NCBI RefSeq assembly: GCF_033101155.1
Contig: NZ_JAWMPX010000002.1
Location: 186,001 to 250,000, forward strand
Length of the DNA stretch: 64,000 nucleotides
Reading direction: 5' to 3'
Origin: Tropicimonas sp033101155
GTDB lineage: Bacteria; Pseudomonadota; Alphaproteobacteria; Rhodobacterales; Rhodobacteraceae
Positions 34,595 to 42,317 of this stretch are shown in pieces. The translations under genes and the position numbers were made by a program. Numbering within the stretch: the first letter of the stretch is position 1; each line of letters begins with the position of its first letter. The notes beneath the pieces were generated by a model. That model was given only the letters and a program-made list of their open reading frames with translations, was not told the origin of the DNA and did not search any database.

Positions 34595-34803
34595 CAGGCG
34601 CCTCCGATGAAACCGCTGGCGGTGCCGAAGATCAGGAACCAGAGCAGGATATAGGCGACGCGCGGCAGGAAACCGCTGCGCATGGGCCCTTCCCGAACCG
34701 CTTGTCCCGCCGAGCGGGACACTGCGCGTCCCGCGAGCGTTATACCAATTACCAATGCTGCCATGATCGCCACGGCCAGCGCGACAGAAACAAGGATTCG
34801 CAT
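34594..34803 (-). CDS. Small two-helix membrane protein heading the xpaC-telA operon
   Basis: 69 residues with two hydrophobic helices (about 4-24, VSVALAVAIMAALVIGITLAG, and 48-66, VAYILLWFLIFGTASGFIG) separated by a basic loop. Coding is supported by one-base overlap with xpaC and by the membrane pattern. Not recognised as a named family; plausible partner of XpaC. Confidence 0.75.
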   Translation of the reverse strand: MRILVSVALAVAIMAALVIGITLAGRAVSRSAGQAVREGPMRSGFLPRVAYILLWFLIFGTASGFIGGA

Positions 34804-34972
34804 GGGGTTGCCCCTTTCGCCACACCTGACACCGCTTATACGACATGGATCGCAGACCGGCCAGCTTCAAGACAGATAACTCGTCGAGAGCCATCACGGG
34901 CCGATGAGACGGGGCGAGGGCGCTCCCGACATGCGCTTCGATCGATCTTCTCTTTCCCGATCCGCCGCACCG

Positions 34973-35001
34973 AAAAAGGCCCCGCCATACGGCGAGGCCT
35001 T
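34973..35001 (-). terminator. Terminator of the fadL-type gene
   Basis: GGCCTCGCC/GGCGGGGCC (34999-34991 with 34986-34978) form a 9-bp stem with one G-T pair and a GTAT loop, followed on the minus strand by TTTTT (34977-34973). It is 45 bases past the stop at 35046 and separates this gene from the xpaC operon. Confidence 0.88.
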
Positions 35002-35045
35002 TCCTGTCCGGCCCGGTCTGGCCCTGTCCGCGAGCGTGGTCCGGA

Positions 35046-36329
35046 TCAGAAATCGTAACCGATCCGCAGCCCCAGCGAGAGCGCGTTGTTGTCGGCGAAA
35101 TCGGCGCGCTGTACGTCCGGCGTCCCCGTTTCCGGGTGGGCATCGCCCAGCCAGGTGTAGCGGGCGCCGCCAGAGATCTTGACGTCGCCCATGTCATAGG
35201 ACGCCCCGACTGCCAGCGCCCACAAGCCGTTGGACGGCGCCAGCGGCGAGACCAGCTTGTCGGTTTCGGCCTCGTAGGAGACGGCCAGCGAGCCGGCCCA
35301 TTGCTCGGTCAACTGGCGTCCGACACCGAGCTGGTAGGTCGTCGTATCTTCCAGCTCAACCAGGCCAACTCCGGTGACGTCGGTGAAATATTTGGGATCG
35401 ATGCGGAACACGCTCCAGTCCACCCAGCGGACCGAGCCAAAGAGCAACGTGTCCTCGGCCACGCCGGTCTGGAATTCCACGTTGACCGATTGCGGCGTCT
35501 TCACTTCGGTGGTCGAGGTCAGACCGTCCGGCAGGCCGTAGGCGGCGAGGCCGTTTTCGGTCGTCTGCATGTTATGGGTGATCTCGGAGGAATAGGTCAG
35601 CGCGACGCGGAGCGCGATCTCCGGAATCTCGTAGGCCGCACCGGCCACCCAGCCCAGGGCTTCGTCCCTGTCAAGCTTGACGTCATAGCCATTGACCGAA
35701 GGCACCGTCACGCTCGCGGCCGCAGCCGCCGCGATGGCCTCGGGAATGCCGCTCGCCACAAGGCCTGCCGCCGCGCCAGCCCGTACCTGTCCGATCTGTT
35801 CGCTGGTCAGGCCATACGACAGGCCGCTCAGGCCAATCTCGCCCTCGACTGTCTGGTAGCGCAGGCCGCCATGGGCGCTCCAGCGTTCGTTGAACTTGTA
35901 GCGCAGCAAGGCCGTCAGGGCGTTGGTGTCGGCCCGGGCGAAGGTGCCGCCAAGCTCCGTCGTTCCCGGATCGCCATTATACTCGATATCGGCGCCGTAA
36001 GGTTGGTCGAAGATCAGCGCGCCCGAGACACGGTCGCTGAACTGGTACTTGATCGCCGCGCCGACATTCCAGAAGGAATTGCCGACATCGTTATACTTGG
36101 TGCCGCCGCTGATGTTGAACACATCCAGCGGTGCGTCGAATTCTCGACCGACACCTTCGCCCGAGAGATCCGGAGTGGTATGGGCAAAGGACAGTTCGAG
36201 ATAGTGGCCATTCTCGCCGCCCGCTTCGAACAGGGCGTTGATTGTCTGGCCGGTCCGATCAAGTCCACCGGCAAAGGCCCCCCCGGCCGTTGCCGCGATA
36301 ACAGATATACTCGTCGCAAGCTTTCTCAT
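35046..36329 (-). CDS. FadL/OmpP1-family outer-membrane transport protein
   Basis: 427-residue beta-barrel with a signal peptide (1-20, ending AFAGGL) and a C-terminal Phe (RIGYDF), the outer-membrane insertion signal. The repeated amphipathic strands and the RYKFNERWSAHGGLRYQTVEG / SYEAETDKLVSPL blocks match FadL-type channels, which pass long-chain fatty acids and other hydrophobic compounds. An Ala-rich insert (about 215-235) is unusual. ATG 36329 precedes the signal peptide. An 18-base palindrome 70 bases upstream is a likely operator. Confidence 0.87.
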   Translation of the reverse strand: MRKLATSISVIAATAGGAFAGGLDRTGQTINALFEAGGENGHYLELSFAHTTPDLSGEGVGREFDAPLDVFNISGGTKYNDVGNSFWNVGAAIKYQFSDRVSGALIFDQPYGADIEYNGDPGTTELGGTFARADTNALTALLRYKFNERWSAHGGLRYQTVEGEIGLSGLSYGLTSEQIGQVRAGAAAGLVASGIPEAIAAAAAASVTVPSVNGYDVKLDRDEALGWVAGAAYEIPEIALRVALTYSSEITHNMQTTENGLAAYGLPDGLTSTTEVKTPQSVNVEFQTGVAEDTLLFGSVRWVDWSVFRIDPKYFTDVTGVGLVELEDTTTYQLGVGRQLTEQWAGSLAVSYEAETDKLVSPLAPSNGLWALAVGASYDMGDVKISGGARYTWLGDAHPETGTPDVQRADFADNNALSLGLRIGYDF

Positions 36330-36398
36330 GCGATTCTCTTCCCTCGTGAGTGTACAGGTGGCAGCGCGCCCGTAACACGCCGCTTCGTTTATCGTTTT

Positions 36399-36416
36399 AT
36401 ATTGTTGCCACAATAT
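36399..36416. promoter_or_regulatory. Palindromic operator in the fadL promoter
   Basis: ATATTGT-TGCC-ACAATAT: perfect 7-base arms with a 4-base spacer in a short AT-rich stretch in front of the porin gene. On the minus strand the next bases (TATAAAACGATAAA) look like a -10 region, so a bound repressor would block the promoter. Confidence 0.6.
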
Positions 36417-36515
36417 TAAGGGGGGTCGGCGGGGGTCAAACCTTCCAATTTATTACGTGACGTCGCGAGGATCTTTGCGACTCTGCGGTCACATCTTTCC
36501 CTGCGTAAGTCACTG

Positions 36516-37385
36516 TTAGCGCTTGAACCTTCGCGACGGGCTGAGGTTCAGCCAGTTCGCTGCGAAGATCAGCGCGGCACCGAGAATCACCAAGGCGTCG
36601 ACCGGCTCGCCGTATAGTAGAAGACCGATCAGGGTGAGTACCGGTAGACGGAGGAAATCCATTGGCATGACCGTGGTGGCGGGGGCCAGCGAGAGCGCGG
36701 ATGAGAGGCAGAAATGCGCGGAGAGGCCAGAGAGCCCGATCAGTGCCAGCCAGGGCATTGCCGGCGCGGTCGGCAGGGCGATCTGGCCGTCGAGCCCGGC
36801 GCAGATCAGGCCCATGATCGCCTGCATCAAGGTCAGCCAGAACATGATGCACGTGATGGAGGCGGTGCGGGTCAGTTTGCGGGTGAAGAGCGCCGAGAAG
36901 GCGAAGCCGACGGCAGAGCCGAGCGCGGCGAACATCGGCGGCGAAAGCCCACCGATTTCCGGCCGGACGACGATGACCACGCCGATGAACCCGACCAGCG
37001 CGGCAAGGCCGGAGCGCCGAGTCAACGCCTCGCCGACAACGAGCGGCGCCAGCAGCGCCACCCAGATCGGCGAGGTGAATTCCAGCGAGATGACCTGCGC
37101 CAGCGGCAGCAGGGCGAGGGCGTAGAACCACAGGTTCTGGCCGATGAAATGGGAGGTGTTGCGCAGCAGGTGCAGGCGCATGTTCTGCGTGTTGACCTGC
37201 CGCAGCGCGCCCGTCGCACCGCCGATGACCAGCACGATGCAGAAGCTGACGATGGAGCGATAGAGCAGGATCTCGAACGTGTCATGGGCAAAGGAGACCT
37301 CGCGCCCGGCGACGGCCATGGTCGAAAAGGAGCCGATGGCGGCGAGCATCCAGAGGCCAGCGCGAAGCGGGTGGCCTTCCGTCAT
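36516..37385 (-). CDS. EamA/DMT-family transporter
   Basis: 289 residues in about ten membrane helices forming two EamA repeats (about 10-140 and 150-285). Helix pairs such as LWMLAAIGSFSTMAVAGREVS, SGLAALVGFIGVVIVVRPE and LPVLTLIGLLLYGEPVDALV are typical. Exporter of metabolites by family. ATG 37385 overlaps the stop of the glycosyltransferase gene (ATGA), making it the last gene of the guaA-led unit. Confidence 0.88.
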   Translation of the reverse strand: MTEGHPLRAGLWMLAAIGSFSTMAVAGREVSFAHDTFEILLYRSIVSFCIVLVIGGATGALRQVNTQNMRLHLLRNTSHFIGQNLWFYALALLPLAQVISLEFTSPIWVALLAPLVVGEALTRRSGLAALVGFIGVVIVVRPEIGGLSPPMFAALGSAVGFAFSALFTRKLTRTASITCIMFWLTLMQAIMGLICAGLDGQIALPTAPAMPWLALIGLSGLSAHFCLSSALSLAPATTVMPMDFLRLPVLTLIGLLLYGEPVDALVILGAALIFAANWLNLSPSRRFKR

Positions 37386-38347
37386 GACCAGAGCGGCCGC
37401 CCAAGCACGGCTTCGGTCGCCGTTTTCTCGGCCTGGAACTCGGCCCAGTAGCGCGCGCGCAACCGGCGTTCCCCGGGCTTGGTCAGAAGGTGCAGCTTGA
37501 AGGGCGGGCGCGCGGCCTGCCACGGTTTTTCGAAGCCGGTATAATGCATTACGGCCGGATCTTCACGGCTCAATCGGAAATACGCACGCAGTTCTGGCGA
37601 GACATAGCCCTTGTCCGTGCGCGGGTTTCCCCAGCCGGAATTCCAGATCGGATCGAGGATCTCGGTCTCGTCGCGAAAGACCATGTTGAGCCAGTCCTGA
37701 TCGCGCGAGGTGTATTTCGCCGTGGCCTCTATATCCATCATACGCGGGGCCAACCCCTTGGTCGTAATCGCGTCCAGATCGAGCACCATCACGCCGGAAT
37801 TCCAGTAACGGCGCATGTCGATCCCGTCGAGCCTCTCGCCACGGGCGAGCGTCTTTTCCCCAGCCTTTCGAGCGGCTTGCGAGCTGCTTTTCTCATGGCG
37901 TTCAAGGGCGGCCTGCACACCGGGCGCCAGCGCCGCACCGATGCATCTGCCCTTGAGATCGACATTCCAGAGCGGCGTCAGATCGCGCCGGGCGAGCGCG
38001 TCACCATCGAGGTAGAGCACGCGGCCGGAATGGATCGAGGGCAGAAGCAGCCGGGAGCGCGCCGCCAGCGGCAGGCGGCCGCGCGGGAGGGCACGCCAGG
38101 GCGTGAGATCGACCTCGCGGACGGTGATCTCCGCCGCCGGAAAGCGCTCCGAGAGCGCTGCGACATCACGGGCGAGCCATTTGCTCTCGAAGGTCGGGTG
38201 CAGCGTCAGCCGGGCACGGCCGGGCAGGCGTGCCAGCACCGAATGGATCGAGACCAGCGAACAGGGCAGGAAGCCCTCGTCGAAGAAATAGACGATATGG
38301 GGCGTGCCGAGGCCGGCCCGATGCGAAAGCCCGCGATCAGTGGACAA
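37382..38347 (-). CDS. GT8-like glycosyltransferase
   Basis: 321 residues. Family 8 features are the N-terminal IVYFFDEGFLPCSLVSIHSV, the metal-binding DxD at D114-D116 (VLYLDGDAL), NSGVMVLDL near 184, the RDQDWLNMVF block and the late VMHYTGFEKPW. It transfers a sugar from a nucleotide donor to an unknown acceptor, perhaps lipopolysaccharide. No signal peptide. Tightly packed between the monooxygenase-like gene (3-base gap) and the EamA gene (overlap). Confidence 0.87.
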   Translation of the reverse strand: MSTDRGLSHRAGLGTPHIVYFFDEGFLPCSLVSIHSVLARLPGRARLTLHPTFESKWLARDVAALSERFPAAEITVREVDLTPWRALPRGRLPLAARSRLLLPSIHSGRVLYLDGDALARRDLTPLWNVDLKGRCIGAALAPGVQAALERHEKSSSQAARKAGEKTLARGERLDGIDMRRYWNSGVMVLDLDAITTKGLAPRMMDIEATAKYTSRDQDWLNMVFRDETEILDPIWNSGWGNPRTDKGYVSPELRAYFRLSREDPAVMHYTGFEKPWQAARPPFKLHLLTKPGERRLRARYWAEFQAEKTATEAVLGRPLWS

Positions 38348-38350
38348 GGG

Positions 38351-38626
38351 TCAGCCTTCCCGAACGTCGATATTGCGCGTCAGGCCGGCGCTGACGCGCG
38401 CCCAGTCGGAGCTGGCCATGCGGTCCTTGTGGGCCTCGAGGGCGTCGGCGTCGGTATAGCGCTCGTTGATGTGGAAACGGCCAACAATGGCGCTGTCCTG
38501 ATTCACCTCGAACAGCTCGCAACCCGGTTCCTGCCGGCTCAGCCGCGCATGGTCTTCGAAGGCTGTGGCGATCTCATCGGCGCGCTCTTCTGGCGCGTCG
38601 AGATAGCCCGTCACGATCATTCCCAT
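38351..38626 (-). CDS. Antibiotic biosynthesis monooxygenase (ABM) domain protein
   Basis: 91 residues forming one ferredoxin-like ABM domain (VTGYLDAPEERADEIATAFE, RQEPGCELFEVN, FHINERYTDADALEAH). Members include quinol monooxygenases and heme-degrading enzymes; the residues here do not decide which. Its start overlaps the end of guaA by ten bases, so it is translated with it. Confidence 0.87.
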   Translation of the reverse strand: MGMIVTGYLDAPEERADEIATAFEDHARLSRQEPGCELFEVNQDSAIVGRFHINERYTDADALEAHKDRMASSDWARVSAGLTRNIDVREG

Positions 38627-40179
38627 TCGATGGTCCCCGGAGGCTTGGAGGTGATGTCATAGGTGACGCGGTTGATCCCCGGCACCTCGTTGATGATCCG
38701 CGTTGCCGTCTCGCCGAGGAACTCGTGGGAGAACGGGTAGTAGTCGGCGGTCATGCCGTCGACGCTCGTCACGGCGCGCAGCGCGCAGGCGAAATCATAG
38801 GTCCGCCCGTCGCCCATCACGCCGACGGTGCGGACGGGAAGGATCGCCACGAAAGCCTGCCAGATCTCGTCATAGAGCCCGTGTTTGCGGATCTGGTCGA
38901 TATAGACCGCGTCGGCTTCGCGCAGGATATCGAGTTTCTCACGGGTGATCTCGCCGGGGCAGCGGATGGCCAGACCCGGGCCGGGGAAAGGGTGGCGGCC
39001 AATGAAGCTCTGCGGCAGGCCCAGCTCGCGCCCCAGGGCGCGGACCTCGTCCTTGAACAGCTCGCGCAGCGGCTCGACCAGTTTCAGCCCCATCTTCTCG
39101 GGCAGCCCGCCGACATTGTGGTGCGACTTGATCGTGACCGAGGGGCCGCCGGAGAAGCTCACCGACTCGATCACGTCCGGGTAAAGCGTTCCCTGCGCGA
39201 GGAATTCCGCGTCCTCAATCGTGTCGGCATGTTTCTGGAACACGTCGATGAAGAGCTTGCCGATGATCTTGCGCTTGGTCTCGGGATCGGATTGACCGTC
39301 CAATTCGCCGAGGAACAGTTCCTTCTCATCCGCGTGGATGAGCTGGATATTGTAATTGTCGCGGAACATCGCGACGACCTCTTCGGACTCGTTCTTGCGC
39401 AGCAACCCGTGATCGACAAAGACGCAGGTGAGCTGGTCGCCGATAGCCTCGTGCAGCAGGATCGCGGTGACCGAGCTGTCCACACCGCCGGAGAGGCCAC
39501 AGATGACCTTCTTGTCGCCGACCTCTTCGCGAATGCGCGCGATGGCTTCCTCGCGATAGGCGCCCATGGTCCAGTCGCCCTCGAACCCGGCCATGCGGAC
39601 GAAGTTTTCATAGAGCTTTGCGCCGTTCGGCGTGTGGTGCACTTCCGGGTGGAACTGCACGGCATAGAAGTGGCGCGAGGCGTCGGCGGTAATGGCAAAG
39701 GGCGCGTTGGGCGAGGAGCCGTAGACCTCGAAGCCCGGCGCGATTTCGCTGACATGGTCGCCATGCGACATCCAGACCTGCTCGCGACCGTCGCTGAACC
39801 AGCCGTCGAGAATGTCGAGCTTGGCTGCGGGCGGCGTGACATAGGCGCGTCCGAACTCGGCGGTGCCGTGGCCGCTTTCGACCTTGCCGCCAAGCTGGTG
39901 CATCATCACCTGCTGGCCGTAGCAGATCCCGAGGATCGGCAGGCCCATCTCGAAGAGCGATTGCGGTGCGCGGGGGCTGCCCTCGCGGGTGACGCTGTCG
40001 GGGCCGCCCGAGAGGATCACCGCTTTCGGGGACATCTCGCGCAGGAAGGCGTCATCCACCTTCTGATAGGGGTGGATTTCGCAATAGACATTCAACTCGC
40101 GCAGGCGACGGGCGATGAGCTGGGTCACCTGGCTGCCGAAGTCGATAATCAGGAGGCGGTCATGGGTCTGGCTGGTCAT
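38617..40179 (-). CDS. guaA: GMP synthase (glutamine-hydrolysing)
   Basis: 520 residues; converts XMP to GMP with glutamine. The class I amidotransferase domain (8-195) has the nucleophile C86 (ILGICYGQQ) and the FHPEVHH motif. The ATP pyrophosphatase domain has SGGVDSSV near 232, and the C-terminal dimerisation domain ends in the invariant GTIEWE. Full length and intact. It heads a co-oriented group with ABM, GT8 and EamA genes. Confidence 0.98.
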   Translation of the reverse strand: MTSQTHDRLLIIDFGSQVTQLIARRLRELNVYCEIHPYQKVDDAFLREMSPKAVILSGGPDSVTREGSPRAPQSLFEMGLPILGICYGQQVMMHQLGGKVESGHGTAEFGRAYVTPPAAKLDILDGWFSDGREQVWMSHGDHVSEIAPGFEVYGSSPNAPFAITADASRHFYAVQFHPEVHHTPNGAKLYENFVRMAGFEGDWTMGAYREEAIARIREEVGDKKVICGLSGGVDSSVTAILLHEAIGDQLTCVFVDHGLLRKNESEEVVAMFRDNYNIQLIHADEKELFLGELDGQSDPETKRKIIGKLFIDVFQKHADTIEDAEFLAQGTLYPDVIESVSFSGGPSVTIKSHHNVGGLPEKMGLKLVEPLRELFKDEVRALGRELGLPQSFIGRHPFPGPGLAIRCPGEITREKLDILREADAVYIDQIRKHGLYDEIWQAFVAILPVRTVGVMGDGRTYDFACALRAVTSVDGMTADYYPFSHEFLGETATRIINEVPGINRVTYDITSKPPGTIEWE

Positions 40180-40238
40180 GAGGACTGAGTAGATTTCTCA
40201 GCGGGCAGACGCAAGGGGCAGGGGGCGGGGCTGGCGTT

Positions 40239-41141
40239 TCAACCGTGCGACAGGGCGTCGACGAGAATGTCGAACACCGCCCGAATGCGGCGCGCGGTGG
40301 CCAGGTCGCGATGTGCGACCAGCCAGATCGGGAAGGTGATCGGTGCAAGCTCCGGCAGCACACGCCGCACCACCGGGTCCGTATCGCCAAGGCTGGTCGG
40401 CACGACGCCAATGGCCAGCCCCTGTTTGACCAATTGCCACTGCACGACGTGATCGGCGGTGATCAGCGGAAAATTCTCCGCCTCCAGTGCGATTCCGAAC
40501 GCGCGAAGCTGGTCGCGATAGGTCGGCCCGTGATCGAAGCCGACGAATTGCGCCACGCGCAGGCTCTCCTGCGTGATCGGTTGAGGCAGGGTGGCGATGT
40601 AATCCGACGTGGCGTAGAGCCGCGCGGTGTCATCGCGGATCTTGCGGGCGATCAGCGCCGGATCCTCGGGGCGTGTGTTTCGGATGGCGATATCGGCCTC
40701 ACGGCGGCGCAGATCGGCGATGTCATTGCTGGCGCGGATCTCGATCCGGATGCCGGGATGTTCGCGCCGGACGCGGGCGATGATCGGCGGCAGCAGGTAG
40801 GCGGCATAAATGTCCGAGGCGGTGATGCAGATATCGCCCTCGATCCGCTGCGACTGCCCGGTCGCGGCGATGGAGACCCGGCTGGCCGCCTCACCCATGG
40901 CGCGGACATGGGCCAGCAGCTCCAACCCCGCCGGGGTCAGCGCCAGCCCGCGCCCGCTGCGTTCGAACAGCGCCAGCCCCAGCTCCTCCTCCAACGCTGT
41001 GACCTGTCGGCCAAGTGTTGGCTGGGACATCTCCAACGCCCGGGCCGCTGCCGAAAGCGAGCCTTCCTCGGCGGTCACAAGGAAGGCCCGGGCGCGGTTC
41101 CAGTCGAATTTCACTGATCGCCAATCCATGCGTTTCTGCAT
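40239..41141 (-). CDS. LysR-family transcriptional regulator
   Basis: 300 residues. Helix-turn-helix at about 17-75 (RAFLVTAEEGSLSAAARALEMSQPTLGRQVTALEEELG), followed by a periplasmic-binding-like effector domain with SDIYAAYLLPPIIARVRREHPGIRIEI. Divergent from an alcohol-dehydrogenase-like gene 87 bases away and probably its regulator. ATG 41141 is taken; ATG 41129 is equally possible since neither has a clear ribosome site. Confidence 0.9.
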   Translation of the reverse strand: MQKRMDWRSVKFDWNRARAFLVTAEEGSLSAAARALEMSQPTLGRQVTALEEELGLALFERSGRGLALTPAGLELLAHVRAMGEAASRVSIAATGQSQRIEGDICITASDIYAAYLLPPIIARVRREHPGIRIEIRASNDIADLRRREADIAIRNTRPEDPALIARKIRDDTARLYATSDYIATLPQPITQESLRVAQFVGFDHGPTYRDQLRAFGIALEAENFPLITADHVVQWQLVKQGLAIGVVPTSLGDTDPVVRRVLPELAPITFPIWLVAHRDLATARRIRAVFDILVDALSHG

Positions 41142-41153
41142 AGCAGTTCGCAG

Positions 41154-41167
41154 GAATTGGTCAATTC
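41154..41167. promoter_or_regulatory. Palindrome between the lysR and alcohol dehydrogenase genes
   Basis: GAATTG-GT-CAATTC, perfect 6-base arms, 13 bases upstream of the LysR start and 62 upstream of the divergent gene. A likely LysR binding site, though it lacks the usual T-N11-A spacing. Confidence 0.45.
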
Positions 41168-41228
41168 ACTCGCGAGATCCGCATGGGTAGCGTTGCGTCA
41201 ACAGGATCGCAGGACGAAGGAACACGTG

Positions 41229-42203
41229 ATGAAAGCGGCACTCTACAGAGAATATGGCGGACCGGAGGTGGTTACCGTGCAGGAGATTGCGCGACCGGAG
41301 CCGCAACCGGGCGAGGTGCGGGTTCGGGTCGAGGCGGCGGCGGTGACAAGCGCCGACTGGCGGCTGCGGGAGGCGGCGTTCCCGTCCTTCACCGTGCTGC
41401 CGGGGCGGTTGATGTTCGGCCTCTTCCGACCACGCAAGCCGGTGCTTGGCGGGGCTTTTGCGGGCCGGATCGACGCCCTTGGCGAGGGTGTTTCGAGCTT
41501 TCAACAGGGACAGCCGGTCTTCGGCTTTGCCGAGGGTGGGGCCGGGGCACATGCGGAGTACCTGATCGTGAAGGCGGCGGGCGCTATCGCGGCCCGACCG
41601 GAGCGGCTCTCGGCGCAGGAGGCCGCGAGCCTGCCTTTTGGCGGCCTGGCCGCGTTGGTCTTCCTGCGGGACTTCGCGAAGCTGAAGCCCGGTGAGCGGG
41701 TGCTGGTGCTCGGTGCCTCCGGCGGGGTCGGCGTTCACGCGGTGCAGATCGCCCGAGCGCTCGGGGCCGATGTGGACGCGGTTTGCGGTGCGCGCAATGC
41801 CGAATTGGTGCGGGAGTTGGGGGCTGAGCGGGTCTTCGATCACCGGCAGGAGGATTTCGCGGCATCGGGCACGACATGGGACGTGATCTTCGATTGCGTC
41901 GGCGCGTCGAGCTTCGGCGCGGCGCGCGGAGCATTGCGGGAGACGGGGCGCTATGTGCCGCTGGATCTCGATTGCGCCACCCTCTTCGCAGCGCTCACCA
42001 ACCGGTTCCGGAAGGGCCCGAAGGTTGTGATCGGCGTCAGCCCCGACCGTCGGGAGGATCTCGAAACGCTCAGTGCCATGGTGACGGCTGGCACGCTGCG
42101 CCCCGTGCTCGATCGGATCTACCCGCTCGACGAGGCCCGCGCCGCCCATGAGGATGTGAGCGCGCGTCGGCGCTCTGGCGTCGTGGTGCTGGCCATGCCC
42201 TAG
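41229..42203 (+). CDS. Zinc-type/quinone-oxidoreductase-like alcohol dehydrogenase (MDR family)
   Basis: 324-residue medium-chain dehydrogenase/reductase. GroES-like domain at 1-120 (MKAALYREYGGPEVV) and Rossmann domain with the NAD(P) motif LGASGGVGVHAVQIARALGA at about 158-177. The catalytic and structural zinc Cys clusters are absent, so it belongs with zinc-independent NADPH quinone or enoyl reductases. ATG 41229 follows GAAGGAACACG. Divergent from a LysR regulator. Confidence 0.88.
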   Translation: MKAALYREYGGPEVVTVQEIARPEPQPGEVRVRVEAAAVTSADWRLREAAFPSFTVLPGRLMFGLFRPRKPVLGGAFAGRIDALGEGVSSFQQGQPVFGFAEGGAGAHAEYLIVKAAGAIAARPERLSAQEAASLPFGGLAALVFLRDFAKLKPGERVLVLGASGGVGVHAVQIARALGADVDAVCGARNAELVRELGAERVFDHRQEDFAASGTTWDVIFDCVGASSFGAARGALRETGRYVPLDLDCATLFAALTNRFRKGPKVVIGVSPDRREDLETLSAMVTAGTLRPVLDRIYPLDEARAAHEDVSARRRSGVVVLAMP

Positions 42204-42317
42204 GGTGCCCGGGCGGCAGGATGTCGCTTTCTCCCCGCAGGTGCCGCAAATCGCGTCCGGCCGGGGGGCTGCTCCGCGCTACACCTTTTGCAAGGACGAA
42301 CTGGCGAGGAATGCGAC

